64,000 nucleotides of DNA from an uncultured Enhydrobacter sp. (GCA_946222995.1 CAMIOS010000011.1:6594-70593); one strand, 5' to 3'; counted from the first letter of the stretch, positions 44,663-54,159 are shown. The notes: generated by a model not told the origin, from the letters alone. Numbers and translations are program-made.

Positions 44663-46861
44663 TTAATTTTGTACAGATGAATGGGTGGCGTTACCGTCAT
44701 CGTTCCATTGGTATAACCGTTCAATAGAAGGGTAACCCAGTTGGCTACGCAAGCGTTGAATCAGGTTGGCGAGTTGGTCACGGCTTTGTACTACGATATA
44801 CAGAAGGCTATAGTTGGTGCGTTGGTCGATAAATTCAAAACCCGCTTGCAACTCCTTGACAAGCAAAATGATTTCACTGACTTGTTCATCCGTTAAGGAC
44901 TGATTAATCTTTAACGCCGCATCAAAGTACACCCGTTTTGTAATATCATCTTGAGAGGTTGATTGTCGCCAATGCAGCGGAATGACTTGATAATCATTAA
45001 TTTTACGAATGTCATCAATCGAATAGCATTTATGTCGATGTACCACTAAGCCATTTTTGGATAAGTGTCCGACAATTGGGTCACCATAAATTGGGTGACA
45101 ACAGCTTGAAAAGGTCATCTCCATATTGGCAGCATCTGCTATGAGGCTTTGGGGCTGATGTTCGGCATGGGCTTCGGCTTGGTTTTTGGCAAGTTGAGCC
45201 GGGGTTAACAGTCGTGATACGGCTATTTGAGGCAATAATTTGCCGCTGGTGAGTTCATCATACAGTTCACTTTTTTGGGTAAGTCCCCGCCATGACAATA
45301 ACTGTTGCCATTGTTCATCGCTTAACGTGTCCAGTTTTAGCCCTTGATTGATTAAGGCACGAGAAAACGCCGCCTCACCTTGTTGCTGACGTTGTTCAGG
45401 GCTGAGACCTTTGAGCCAATCAAATAAAATCCGACGTGCTCGGTTGGTCGCTACAAATCCCAGCCATTCAGCTTTTGGATCGGTATTGGGATCGATTTCG
45501 ATGGTGACCACTTGTCCGGTTTTTAGCACGGTTCCTAGTTTGGCAGGCATGCCATTGATCATTGCGCCTGTGGCAATTTTGCCAAGACCTGAGCTAATGG
45601 CAAATGCCAAGTCCAGGGCAGTTGAGCCACGAGGCAGTTCATATGCATCGCCTTTTGGGGTATAGCAAATAATTTTACGCTCGTGCAGATAATCAACCAA
45701 TTTATTAACCACAGCAACTGCATCGCTATTTTGGGTGGTTGCTTCATTGTCGGTAATCAAGTTTTGTAAATTGCGTAACGAAGCTTGTATCACAGTGCGG
45801 CTCATGGGCGAGGCTTCTTCACCCATCAAAATGCCCAATCGCGTGGTTTTTAGCATGGTCTTGGTCAAGATGATCACTTTGATGGCGTCGTGTTCGCTGC
45901 GATAATGCAGCGTGAGCGATTGATAGCCACCTGCTTTTGGGGTGCGGATATTGTCTTCAATATCTTGCTTGGGGATTTGGTATTTTTGAATCAGGTATTG
46001 GGCGATGATATCGCAGTCTTCGATCTTATCCATCACCAATTTAAACTCATATTGCCAAAGTAGATCCTTGACTTCACCGCGATTTTTAAAAAACTGTCGA
46101 TACAAGGTTACCCGATTATCGACATCTTTGACATATCCTTTGACATCCAGCCGGCTTAAGATCACATTTAGATAGTTATGAATAACCTCTTGCTGAAACG
46201 TCCGTCCCAGTCCATGTTGTAGCAATTTATCCTCAAGTTTATGATACATCGAAGCATTAAGACTGCGATAACATAAAATCTCAATATAATCGGCTAAATC
46301 ATTGAGCCCCAAAATCCGAGCAAACGGCACATAAAAATCCAGCGTCTCTTTGGCGGTGGCTTGCTGTTTATGTTCTGGTACAGCCTCAATGGTGGTCATA
46401 TTATGTAAGCGGTCAGCCAATTTCACTATCAGCACCCGCGGGTCTTCAAGCGTGGCAGTGATAATTCGATAAAAGGTCGCTGCTTTATTAATATGCTTTT
46501 CATTCGATGATTTGAGCTTGGTCACACCATTGACGATTTGGGCAACATTTTCGCCAAAATTTAGGGTAATATCTGCCTCAGTCACCTCAGTATCTTCGAC
46601 CGTATCATGCAAAATTGCCGCCACAATCGTATCAACATCCATGCGAAAACTGGCCAAAATCTCTGCCACTGACATTGGGTGCGTGATATAAGGCTCGCCC
46701 GATTTGCGTTTATCTTTGATATGGGCTTTATCCCCAAAGTCACATGCCCGCAATACTTTTTGTTGCTCATCATCACTAAGATAGCCCAATACCCGTATCA
46801 AATCAAACTGAGCCACATCAACATCAGGATGACTCAATTTTGGTAACATTGCCATATTCAT
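44663..46861 (-). CDS. spoT: SpoT, (p)ppGpp hydrolase with degenerate synthetase domain
   Basis: Long RelA/SpoT homologue (732 aa). The N-terminal HD hydrolase is intact: KRKSGEPYITHPM and ILHDTVEDTE (His85-Asp86), plus VKLADRLHNMTTIE. The synthetase region is recognisable only by PKAGGYQSLTLHY. The DxxxxR-type catalytic segment is changed to YEFKLVMDKIED, and the EVQIRT strand to IKVIILTKTM, so the residues for pyrophosphate transfer are missing. TGS (YTPKGDAYELPRGSTALDL), zinc-finger (CCHPIYGDPIVGH) and ACT domains follow. Acinetobacter SpoT is known to be hydrolase-only; the same is inferred here. The start is ATG 46861 after TTAGGAATT; the frame runs on upstream to 46924, but that part encodes a leader hairpin. 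Confidence 0.94.
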   Translation of the reverse strand: MNMAMLPKLSHPDVDVAQFDLIRVLGYLSDDEQQKVLRACDFGDKAHIKDKRKSGEPYITHPMSVAEILASFRMDVDTIVAAILHDTVEDTEVTEADITLNFGENVAQIVNGVTKLKSSNEKHINKAATFYRIITATLEDPRVLIVKLADRLHNMTTIEAVPEHKQQATAKETLDFYVPFARILGLNDLADYIEILCYRSLNASMYHKLEDKLLQHGLGRTFQQEVIHNYLNVILSRLDVKGYVKDVDNRVTLYRQFFKNRGEVKDLLWQYEFKLVMDKIEDCDIIAQYLIQKYQIPKQDIEDNIRTPKAGGYQSLTLHYRSEHDAIKVIILTKTMLKTTRLGILMGEEASPMSRTVIQASLRNLQNLITDNEATTQNSDAVAVVNKLVDYLHERKIICYTPKGDAYELPRGSTALDLAFAISSGLGKIATGAMINGMPAKLGTVLKTGQVVTIEIDPNTDPKAEWLGFVATNRARRILFDWLKGLSPEQRQQQGEAAFSRALINQGLKLDTLSDEQWQQLLSWRGLTQKSELYDELTSGKLLPQIAVSRLLTPAQLAKNQAEAHAEHQPQSLIADAANMEMTFSSCCHPIYGDPIVGHLSKNGLVVHRHKCYSIDDIRKINDYQVIPLHWRQSTSQDDITKRVYFDAALKINQSLTDEQVSEIILLVKELQAGFEFIDQRTNYSLLYIVVQSRDQLANLIQRLRSQLGYPSIERLYQWNDDGNATHSSVQN

Positions 46862-46910
46862 GTTAATTCCTAAATTAGTATAAAAGACAAAACTAGCGTA
46901 AAAGACAACA

Positions 46911-46934
46911 AAAGCTGGATACAACTCCAGCTTT
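46911..46934 (-). promoter_or_regulatory. Hairpin in the spoT leader
   Basis: AAAGCTGGA pairs perfectly with TCCAGCTTT (9 bp) around a 6-base loop, about 50 bases before the spoT ATG. On the minus strand it is followed by TTTTGTTGTCTTTT, so it looks like a weak intrinsic terminator or attenuator. Confidence 0.5.
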
Positions 46935-47120
46935 GGGGCAATTGGCTCAACAACTTATTAAAATAGCACTAAGATCCACGACTTGCAAAAGATATCTTTA
47001 ATTAACTGTATTATACGTATGATGTCAAGCAAAGATTATCAAACAACCCATAAAATCTTAACAAAATGTAAAAATTTACCAAAGTTAATTCGTTGATGTG
47101 GGTAATCAATCAGTGAAATA

Positions 47121-47145
47121 AAAAAGCCACCGATTGGCAGCTTTT
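47121..47145 (-). terminator. Probable terminator of rpoZ
   Basis: AAAAAGC and GCTTTT close a stem with a two-base internal mismatch and a CC/GG inner stem over GATT. A T-rich tract follows on the minus strand, 49 bases after the rpoZ stop. Confidence 0.6.
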
Positions 47146-47193
47146 ACAATTCTTAATTTAACCAACAGCTAAATTTGATTAATCATTTGCGAC

Positions 47194-47460
47194 TTAAAAC
47201 CCATGACCGCTTGATAGACTCAAATCCATTGGTTGAAATTTTGGCGGTAATTCACGTTCAGGCTGACTTAAAATATCAGGCGATACCAACCCATCAGCAA
47301 TCTCACGTAACGCAATCACCGTAGGCTTATCGTTTTCACGCTCAATCATGGGTTCTGATACACCACGAGCAATTTGACGAGCACGCTTACTAGCGACCAA
47401 AATCAAATCAAAACGATTGGGAATCTCTTGTAAACAATCTTCAACAGTCACGCGTGCCAT
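47194..47460 (-). CDS. rpoZ: RNA polymerase omega subunit
   Basis: Small subunit that helps assemble RNA polymerase and, in proteobacteria, forms part of one ppGpp site. Conserved start [20 protein letters not shown], then [12 protein letters not shown] and [15 protein letters not shown]. 88 residues, normal. It stands just before spoT, as in many gammaproteobacteria, although a terminator lies between. Confidence 0.95.
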   Translation of the reverse strand: MARVTVEDCLQEIPNRFDLILVASKRARQIARGVSEPMIERENDKPTVIALREIADGLVSPDILSQPERELPPKFQPMDLSLSSGHGF

Positions 47461-47543
47461 CTGCAGTCCTCATCCAAACAAATCGAATTGGCTATTTTAA
47501 CAAATTTAATGCATAAAAACCAGTAGGCTTTGGTCAATAAAAC

Positions 47544-47966
47544 TTAATCTAAAATTTTTAAGCCTGCTTTATTCTCGCGTTTAGGACGAGTGGCTGTAGG
47601 GACTTCAGGGGCTGTATTAGGCGATTGATAGCCATCATACTCATTGGGGTCAAAGAACATGCCTTGCGAATTTTCTTTGGCATAAATACCCATTACTGCA
47701 GGCATTGGCACCCAAATTTCTCGTGATACGCCGCCAAACCGTGCATGAAAGTGAATATATCCGTTGTCTATTTTTAGATTCCCTGTGGCACGGCTCGCGA
47801 TATTAAGGATAATACGACCGTCTTGGACGTGCTCAGTTGGCACGCTGACATTAGGTTGGGTGGCATCCACCATAAGATATGGCGTTAACTGATTGTCTTC
47901 TAACCATTCAAATATTGCACGTACCATATATGGGCGGGTCGGGGTTAGGTGGTCAAGGTCTGACAT
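47544..47966 (-). CDS. sspB: ClpXP protease specificity-enhancing factor
   Basis: SspB delivers ssrA-tagged proteins and some anti-sigma fragments to ClpXP. Family text: TPTRPYMVRAIFEWLEDNQLTPY, VDATQPNVSVP, GRIILNIASRATGNL, and the GVSREIWVPMPAVMGIYAKENSQGM region, followed by a flexible tail ending KAGLKILD that should dock on ClpX. 140 residues from ATG 47966. GGAG a few bases upstream favours this over the GTG at 47972. It follows sspA by about 100 bases. Confidence 0.93.
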   Translation of the reverse strand: MSDLDHLTPTRPYMVRAIFEWLEDNQLTPYLMVDATQPNVSVPTEHVQDGRIILNIASRATGNLKIDNGYIHFHARFGGVSREIWVPMPAVMGIYAKENSQGMFFDPNEYDGYQSPNTAPEVPTATRPKRENKAGLKILD

Positions 47967-48070
47967 AGGCACTCCAGTTTTTTTAGCAGCCAGCGTTTTA
48001 ACGGCTAATTATAGCCAATCTAATGGATAGATAGTATCTTACTTTGTAACAAAATAAAGGTTTGCTATGC

Positions 48071-48694
48071 TTAAAAAGGCTTAATACTGGCTTGAAACGC
48101 GGGTCTGGCAAACATACGCTGCATATATTGGCGTAATGGGCGAGTTAAATGTACAGGCAACTCAATATCCATCTGCTTAAGCCGATATAACATGCTTGCC
48201 AACAAACAATCACATAACCCCAATTTTTCTGATAAAAAAAATGGCTGATGGGCAAATAACGGCGACAGGGTGACCAACGATTCACTTAATGCTTTATGAG
48301 CATGTTGGGCTTGTGTGATATCAAGGCTGTCAGGGTGCGTCAACAGTATGGTAGCTTGTTTTAGCCAATCAGATTGAATACGCCAAATTAACTGGCGATA
48401 TTTGGCTCGCTCAATGGGCGTATCTGGTAATAGTTTATACTGTTGATAGCGTTCTTCTAAATATTCAAAGATAACCGCATTGTGATACAGTACCAACTCT
48501 CGATGAACTAAGATGGGTAGGGTGTTATAGGGGTTTAAATCAGCCAAATCCTCTTGGTCATCTTCATCCATAAACCGAGCATTGATGATCTCAAATTCAA
48601 TATGTTTTTCTAATAACACAAGCCGCACTTGATGACTAAGAATTCCATCATCAGCATATAAAATTGGATGGGTGTTATTGATAACAAGGGACAT
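48071..48694 (-). CDS. sspA: Stringent starvation protein A
   Basis: Glutathione-S-transferase-like protein without transferase activity that binds RNA polymerase and changes transcription under starvation and acid stress. The N-terminal thioredoxin-like domain shows YADDGILSHQVRLVLLEKHI and LNPYNTLPILVHRELVLYHN. The C-terminal helical domain has FFLSEKLGLCDCLLASMLYRL. 207 residues, as usual. It lies after petABC and before sspB, a conserved gammaproteobacterial order. Confidence 0.94.
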   Translation of the reverse strand: MSLVINNTHPILYADDGILSHQVRLVLLEKHIEFEIINARFMDEDDQEDLADLNPYNTLPILVHRELVLYHNAVIFEYLEERYQQYKLLPDTPIERAKYRQLIWRIQSDWLKQATILLTHPDSLDITQAQHAHKALSESLVTLSPLFAHQPFFLSEKLGLCDCLLASMLYRLKQMDIELPVHLTRPLRQYMQRMFARPAFQASIKPF

Positions 48695-48824
48695 ATTAAT
48701 AGGTTTGAATTAAAAGCTAAAGCCTAGCTGATTTAACAATGTTTTTCAAGGCTTATACCAATGATCATCCAATAAAACCAACAGCATGATACCAAGGTTA
48801 ACCGCCAACCGTTCAAAGGTTCAT

Positions 48825-48852
48825 AAAAAAAGGCAGCCTAAGCCACCTTTTT
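48825..48852 (-). terminator. Terminator of the petABC operon
   Basis: AAAAAGG pairs with CCTTTTT, with a CA/CA internal loop and a GC-CTAA-GC inner hairpin. A T tract follows on the minus strand, 20 bases after the petC stop. Confidence 0.75.
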
Positions 48853-48872
48853 ATAGTGTTTGTAACAATGGC

Positions 48873-49586
48873 TTATTTAACGTCTTTCCAAAATTCTTTA
48901 TTCAATAAATATACAGGAATTAATAAAGACGCTAAAAATAGCAACACCCAAAATCCATACACTTTGCGTTGGTGAGCTTGAGGCTCTGCCATCCAAGCCA
49001 TAAAATTGACAATATCCCCAATATTTTTGCGATATTCTTCTTTTGAGGTATTCATCTGCATATCATGCAAAACAAACGGCATAGCGACATTATGAAGTGC
49101 AATATTATTTGCACCCCAAGGACGGCTTGGATCCTCATAGAATGATAGTAAATAGGTGTATACCCAGTCATTACTGCGTAGGCGAGTTTCTAGAGATAAA
49201 TCCGGTGGCTGTGCCCCGAACCAAGCTTTTTGTTGGTCAGGGTCAATCCCAGCGGTAATATGATCACCCACTTGGTCAGTGGTCATCATCAAATATTTTT
49301 CAACCAACTCTTTGGGAATATCCAAATCTTTATACATTTTTGAATAGCGCACATATTGAGCCGAGTGACAACCCACACAATAGCTCATAAATAATGAGGC
49401 GCCATGTTGAATCGAAGCTTTATTAGTCAAATCCACAGGCGCGGCTTCACATTCTAACGTATGTTCTTTTTTATTGGCATCTGTGTAAGTACCACAACCA
49501 CCTTCTTCAGCATGCGTAAGTGAAGCCCCTAAACCTAATGCAACCGTTAATCCTAATCCAGCAACAATTTTTTTAACCGCTTTCAT
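48873..49586 (-). CDS. petC: Cytochrome c1 of the bc1 complex
   Basis: Periplasmic haem c subunit of complex III that passes electrons to soluble cytochrome c. A signal peptide (IVAGLGLTVALGLGASLTHA) leads the protein. The haem motif is MSYCVGCHSAQYVRYSKMY, and a methionine ligand is probably in NVAMPFVLHDMQ. A C-terminal membrane anchor (FWVLLFLASLLIPVYLLNKE) ends it. 237 residues, typical for gammaproteobacteria. It overlaps petB by one base. Confidence 0.96.
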   Translation of the reverse strand: MKAVKKIVAGLGLTVALGLGASLTHAEEGGCGTYTDANKKEHTLECEAAPVDLTNKASIQHGASLFMSYCVGCHSAQYVRYSKMYKDLDIPKELVEKYLMMTTDQVGDHITAGIDPDQQKAWFGAQPPDLSLETRLRSNDWVYTYLLSFYEDPSRPWGANNIALHNVAMPFVLHDMQMNTSKEEYRKNIGDIVNFMAWMAEPQAHQRKVYGFWVLLFLASLLIPVYLLNKEFWKDVK

Positions 49587-50824
49587 TAGTGACCTCCAGT
49601 AACACGTTCAGGTGGACGTTTACACGTTTCAATTGACGTATAAATCGGCATCAATAGGAAGAATAAAAAGTATAAAACAGTACAAATTCGCCCAACAATT
49701 GTGGCAGTATCACTTGAGGGAATCACGCCTAAATAGCCTAGAATTAAAAAGCTTATCACAAAAATGGTTAACGCAATTTTTGACAAGATGCCTTTATAAC
49801 GCATTGAACGAACAGGCGATTTATCAAGCCAAGGCAATACAAATAAAATTGCAATTGAAGCTGCCATCACAATGACGCCTGGCAAAGCTGAACCAAACAT
49901 CGAAGGTGTTGCCCGAAGCATGGCATAAAACGGGGTATAATACCAAACAGGCGCAATATGCGGTGGCGTTTTTAATGGATTGGCTGCTTCAAAGTTGGGT
50001 GGCTCAAGGAAGAATCCACCGCCCTCTGGGAAGAAAAATACCACCACAAAGAACACCATAAAAAAGATAACAATCCCCACCAAATCATGCACAGTATAAT
50101 AGGGATGAAACGCAACACCGTCTAATGGCACACCATTTTTATCTTTAAGTTTTTTGATGTCGATACCATCGGGGTTATTTGAACCGACATGATGTAGAGC
50201 AACTAAGTGTACAAATACCAAACCGACTAAAATCAATGGAATTGCAACCACGTGCAAGGCAAAGAAACGGTTTAAGGTAATGCCCGAAATAATGTAGTCA
50301 CCTTTAACCCATTCACCCAAGGCATCTCCAATAAACGGAATCGCCGCAGGCAAGTTCAAGATAACTTGAGCGCCCCAAAAGGACATATTACCCCAAGGTA
50401 ATAAATAACCAAAAAAGCCTTCTGCCATCAAACACAGATAAATCCCCATACCAATGAGCCACACCAGCTCACGCGGTTTTTGGTAAGAGCCATATAATAA
50501 GCCACGGAACATGTGCAGATATACCACCACAAAGAAAGCCGAAGCCCCAGTCGAGTGCATATAGCGAATTAACCAGCCACCTTGTACATCACGCATGATA
50601 TATTCAACGGAAGCGAAAGCCCCTTCGGCACTGGGGTTAAACATCATGGTTAGCCAAATGCCCGTTACTAGCTGATTGACTAATACCACCATCGACAATA
50701 CGCCAAAAAAATACCAAAAGTTGAAATTCTTTGGGGCATAATACTTTGACATATGGTATTCATAGGTTTCTGTCGCCGGAAAGCGCGCATCCACCCAGTG
50801 CATAAAACGTTTTGCAGTACTCAT
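49586..50824 (-). CDS. petB: Cytochrome b of the bc1 complex
   Basis: Membrane subunit of complex III with two b haems and both quinone sites. Eight or more helices. Haem histidines lie in GGWLIRYMHSTGASAFFVVVY and FALHVVAIPLILVGLVFVHL. The Qo-site motif reads APVWYYTPFY, the PVWY form known from beta- and gammaproteobacteria rather than PEWY. 412 residues, normal. It begins just after petA and overlaps petC. Confidence 0.96.
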   Translation of the reverse strand: MSTAKRFMHWVDARFPATETYEYHMSKYYAPKNFNFWYFFGVLSMVVLVNQLVTGIWLTMMFNPSAEGAFASVEYIMRDVQGGWLIRYMHSTGASAFFVVVYLHMFRGLLYGSYQKPRELVWLIGMGIYLCLMAEGFFGYLLPWGNMSFWGAQVILNLPAAIPFIGDALGEWVKGDYIISGITLNRFFALHVVAIPLILVGLVFVHLVALHHVGSNNPDGIDIKKLKDKNGVPLDGVAFHPYYTVHDLVGIVIFFMVFFVVVFFFPEGGGFFLEPPNFEAANPLKTPPHIAPVWYYTPFYAMLRATPSMFGSALPGVIVMAASIAILFVLPWLDKSPVRSMRYKGILSKIALTIFVISFLILGYLGVIPSSDTATIVGRICTVLYFLFFLLMPIYTSIETCKRPPERVTGGH

Positions 50825-50825
50825 A

Positions 50826-51413
50826 TTATGCTACCCCCACCGTTAAAATCGTACCACTCAAGCTATATTCAGGAATTGGCAAATTACGAGGGGCAGGCTG
50901 ACCTTTAAAGACTCGTCCCGCTAAATCATATCGTGAGCCGTGACAAGGACATAAAAAACCACCCAACCAACTGCTACCGCCCAAATCTGCAGCGCCGACA
51001 TCGGGTCGAAAGCCCGGTGCGCAACCTAAGTGGGTACAAACCCCTTCACACACCATCACCGCCGCATTGTTTTTTGAACGAGTCGCATTTTTACAATAAT
51101 CAGGCTGCGTAGACCCTTCAGATTTTGGATCAGCTAGATTAGGTTCTAGTTTTGCAAGATTATCTAGCATCTCTTTGGTGCGATTGATAAGGTAAATAGG
51201 TTTACCCCGATATTTGATAACAATCATCTGACCGGCTTCAATTTTGCTGATATCTTGGGTTACAGGGGCCCCTGCTGCTTCAGCTTTGGCACTTGGATAC
51301 CAAGAACGCACAAAAGGTGTCGCAATCGCTGCAACACCCGCAGCACCCATCGCAGCGGTGGATGCTATTAACACTCTACGACGTTTTAAGTCAACGCCTT
51401 CGGCATGGCTCAT
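50826..51413 (-). CDS. petA: Rieske iron-sulfur protein of the bc1 complex
   Basis: [2Fe-2S] subunit of complex III that takes the first electron from quinol. The N-terminal twin-arginine signal/anchor reads [17 protein letters not shown]. Cluster motifs are CTHLGC (box 1) and CPCHGSRYD (box 2). 195 residues. The start is ATG 51413, chosen because GGAGGA stands 7 bases upstream; a TTG one codon earlier is possible. First gene of petABC. Confidence 0.96.
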   Translation of the reverse strand: MSHAEGVDLKRRRVLIASTAAMGAAGVAAIATPFVRSWYPSAKAEAAGAPVTQDISKIEAGQMIVIKYRGKPIYLINRTKEMLDNLAKLEPNLADPKSEGSTQPDYCKNATRSKNNAAVMVCEGVCTHLGCAPGFRPDVGAADLGGSSWLGGFLCPCHGSRYDLAGRVFKGQPAPRNLPIPEYSLSGTILTVGVA

Positions 51414-51580
51414 CAATAAGTCCTCCAGATTAAGACAGTGGGTAAAAATATTCCCACACTGGGTTTATGGCTATTTTAAATCAGTTATTCGTTAAAAGCC
51501 ATCTTAGTTGTGCCTAAATTTCGCTAATCCTGCTATTTTAAGCTATTTTTGTTATAAAATAAATTACTAAACGCAAATAA

Positions 51581-51613
51581 AAAAAACCCTTACGTTTAAT
51601 AAGGGCTTTTTTT
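51581..51613 (-). terminator. Terminator of rplM-rpsI
   Basis: CCCTTA pairs with TAAGGG over a 7-base loop, flanked by A and T runs on both sides. It lies 57 bases after the rpsI stop. Confidence 0.75.
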
Positions 51614-51669
51614 GAAAAAATAGATACAAAAAATAACAGATACGAGAATCTCTGTAAGTATTGTATTGA

Positions 51670-52056
51670 TTAGCGTTTTGAGAATTGAGGTCGTTTACGA
51701 GCTTTACGAAGACCCAATTTTTTACGTTCAACTTCACGAGCATCACGAGTGACAAACCCAGCTTCACGAAGCGCAGGTTTTAGGCTTTCGTCAGATTCGA
51801 TTAACGCACGAGTGATACCATGACGAATCGCGCCTGCTTGACCGTTAATACCGCCACCTTTAACTGTCACATAGATATCAAATTTATTTGCGACATCAAG
51901 TAGTTCTAAAGGTTGACGAACCACCATCACTGAGGTTTCACGACCAAAGTATTGATCAAGTGGTTTACCATTCACCGTGATGTTACCAGAGCCTGCTGAT
52001 AAAAACACACGAGCAGTTGAAGTTTTACGACGACCTGTACCGTAATTGCGTTCCAT
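51670..52056 (-). CDS. rpsI: 30S ribosomal protein S9
   Basis: Small-subunit protein whose C-terminal tail reaches the P-site tRNA. It matches along its length: [52 protein letters not shown], and the KRPQFSKR terminus with its final arginine. 128 residues. It lies 10 bases after rplM, the universal pairing. Confidence 0.98.
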   Translation of the reverse strand: MERNYGTGRRKTSTARVFLSAGSGNITVNGKPLDQYFGRETSVMVVRQPLELLDVANKFDIYVTVKGGGINGQAGAIRHGITRALIESDESLKPALREAGFVTRDAREVERKKLGLRKARKRPQFSKR

Positions 52057-52066
52057 GTGTTACTCC

Positions 52067-52495
52067 TTAGATATCTAATACTTGAGGTTGTTGAGCGGTA
52101 TGTGGATGCTCAGTACCTGAGTATACTTTTAACTTTTTGATCATCGCGTAGCCTAATGGGCCTTTTGGCAGCATACCTTTTACCGCTTTGTTTAGCACGT
52201 CTTCTGGTTTGTGAGCGATGAGTTTAGTAAAGTTAGTTTCTTTGATACCACCTGGGTAACCAGTGTGACGGTAGTATTTTTTATCTTGGGCTTTTTTACC
52301 GGTAACGGCAATTTTTTCCGCATTGATAACGACGATGTAATCACCTGTATCAACGTGTGGGGTGTAAGAAGGTTTATGCTTGCCACGTAAACGTGATGCG
52401 ATTTCACTCGCCAAGCGACCTAGCGTTTTACCTTCAGCGTCGACGATGTACCAATCGTGTGTCACTTCATGTGGTTTAGCACTGATAGTTTTCAT
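52067..52495 (-). CDS. rplM: 50S ribosomal protein L13
   Basis: Early-assembling large-subunit protein. Typical text: [49 protein letters not shown], and [20 protein letters not shown]. 142 residues. First gene of rplM-rpsI; the promoter should be in 52496-52700, where I see no convincing boxes. Confidence 0.98.
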   Translation of the reverse strand: MKTISAKPHEVTHDWYIVDAEGKTLGRLASEIASRLRGKHKPSYTPHVDTGDYIVVINAEKIAVTGKKAQDKKYYRHTGYPGGIKETNFTKLIAHKPEDVLNKAVKGMLPKGPLGYAMIKKLKVYSGTEHPHTAQQPQVLDI

Positions 52496-52761
52496 GTTTA
52501 AAAACCTTTTAAGTTAATAGTTGAGAGTGAGTGTCTGGGAAACGAGGGCTCTCAAAATTACGAACGCATATTATAGGGTCAAGCCAGTGTAGATGCAAGA
52601 TCGATTCAATAATTTTTGGCTGTTTTTACAAAATTTTGGTATGGGCTTTTTGGTAACTATTCAACATTTAAAAACTGTAAAACTTGCTAAAATCTAGCAT
52701 TACGCTATGAAAATATAGTAAAATCTCGCTGACTAAATTATGATATATACTAAGGAAAATC

Positions 52762-53424
52762 ATGACAGTAACTCATCATGGGGAGTTGGTTAACTCATCG
52801 AGCCGCCCACAAACTGCCCAACAGGCGCTACAGCTACTCAAACAAGGCAATGCCCGTTTTGTGGAAAGTCTAAAAAATCCCAACGCTAATTTACTTGCGT
52901 CGAATGCATTGACCCAAGAACACAATCCTTTTGCCATTATATTGGGTTGCTCAGATGCCCGTGTCCCTGCCGAAATCGTCTTTGACCAAGGGCTTGGCGA
53001 TTTATTTGTGATACGCGTAGCGGGCAATGTGGTCGCTCCCTCACAGATTGGTTCAGTTGAGTTTGCTACCGAAAAATTTGGTACAAAGTTGGTGGTGGTA
53101 TTAGGACATTCGCATTGTGGGGCGGTGACCGCCTGTGTCGAAACCTTGATAAATCCTGACCAGTATTTTTCGCCCAACCTGCAATCTATTGTCGATAGAA
53201 TCCGACCAAGCGTGTATAATTTACATGAAATTTATACCGCCAATGGCAATGAGATCATTGCTGATGAACTTATAGCTCGTGGTATCAAAGCCAATGTAAG
53301 AATGTCAGTCAGTCAGCTCAAACATGGCTCCCGTATCTTGGAAGATGCGGTGGATAGCGGTAACTTAATGATTGTTGGGGCAAACTACGACTTAGAAACA
53401 GGTAAGGTGCAATTTTTTGAATGA
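52762..53424 (+). CDS. can: Beta-class carbonic anhydrase
   Basis: Zinc enzyme that converts CO2 and bicarbonate in the cytoplasm. The zinc ligands and catalytic dyad are visible as GCSDARVPAE (Cys and Asp-Arg) and LGHSHCGAVTAC (His and Cys). The C-terminal ILEDAVDSGNLMIVGANYDLETG is typical of the larger beta class. 220 residues. It starts at ATG 52762 after AAGGAAA, divergent from rplM. A second, unrelated gamma-type protein is at 19755. Confidence 0.94.
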   Translation: MTVTHHGELVNSSSRPQTAQQALQLLKQGNARFVESLKNPNANLLASNALTQEHNPFAIILGCSDARVPAEIVFDQGLGDLFVIRVAGNVVAPSQIGSVEFATEKFGTKLVVVLGHSHCGAVTACVETLINPDQYFSPNLQSIVDRIRPSVYNLHEIYTANGNEIIADELIARGIKANVRMSVSQLKHGSRILEDAVDSGNLMIVGANYDLETGKVQFFE

Positions 53425-53449
53425 CCTATTCAATTCGTCTGCCCCTATC

Positions 53450-53478
53450 CTAATCTAACGTTTGGTAACTTAGATTAG
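53450..53478. other. Inverted repeat between convergent genes
   Basis: CTAATCTAA and TTAGATTAG are perfect complements (9 bp) around an 11-base loop, just after the carbonic anhydrase gene. No T tract follows on either strand, so it is at best a weak terminator or a protein-binding palindrome. Confidence 0.5.
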
Positions 53479-53487
53479 TAGCTTAAA

Positions 53488-53949
53488 TCAATAACTAAAT
53501 GCACCGGCTGCTACCTGTAACACGGGGTCTAATTTCATAGCGGTTAAATTGATGGCGTTTCCGGTCGCTGCTGTCGGTAAGGCAGAATTCGCTAAAATAT
53601 TTGGTGAATAGGTTTTTGGTAGTTGTTGAGCTAAGTTATGGCTAAATGGTTGTTGTGATAGGTTGGTTTGGTAGTTTTCTAAAAGGGTAGTATCAATACA
53701 CAGGGGTGGTACTTGGTGGTGATATCCCAACAGCTTAATGGCGACCAAACGCGTCACATTGATATTATCAAATAATCGTTCAAAACGTTCAATTAAAACC
53801 GCCAGATTAGTATTATGCGTTCGATGCTCGTACTCATAAATGGTTTGAATAAAATCAAATTCTTCATCACTAATTTGATATTGGTGTATTAGTTGGGTGT
53901 CTAAATAGGGCAGCAGCGAAGAGAATTGAGAGATTGGGCATAAAATCAT
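53488..53949 (-). CDS. Uncharacterised protein (153 aa)
   Basis: No family recognised. The first 90 residues are rich in leucine, isoleucine and acidic residues and look helical (DEEFDFIQTIYEYEHRTHNT, LAVLIERFERLFDNINVT). The last 60 are low-complexity (N, Q, T, A). There is no signal peptide or membrane helix. ATG 53949 is preceded by a weak GGA. It lies between the carbonic anhydrase and gloA genes, convergent with the former. Confidence 0.6.
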   Translation of the reverse strand: MILCPISQFSSLLPYLDTQLIHQYQISDEEFDFIQTIYEYEHRTHNTNLAVLIERFERLFDNINVTRLVAIKLLGYHHQVPPLCIDTTLLENYQTNLSQQPFSHNLAQQLPKTYSPNILANSALPTAATGNAINLTAMKLDPVLQVAAGAFSY

Positions 53950-54159
53950 ACTAAATATCCGGTGGTTAAGACTAATTTTGACTAATTTACCAATATAATC
54001 TAAAGACGCCTATAAATTAGTGCAGATGGTCGCAAAATTACCATAAAGATAAAACAAAGTTGATATATTTAACTCTATTAAATTTGTGCTAGGCTAGCAA
54101 TCATTTTTTGTTTAATTTTTTTATCAAAGTCAATCACCTCATAACAAACAGGAATTACC

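Larger units (their letters stand above)
46862..47193. other. Intergenic region between rpoZ and spoT
   Basis: 332 bases with no credible gene. It contains the spoT leader hairpin (46911-46934), a pair of short direct repeats (AAAAGACAA at about 46882 and 46900), and the rpoZ terminator at 47121-47145. The spoT promoter should lie between them, but I cannot name its boxes. Confidence 0.5.

Noticed and set aside
46862..46924. N-terminal extension of SpoT
   Set aside because: No ribosome-binding site at its start, it encodes a hydrophobic stretch foreign to SpoT, and it overlaps a leader hairpin. ATG 46861 has TTAGGAATT before it.
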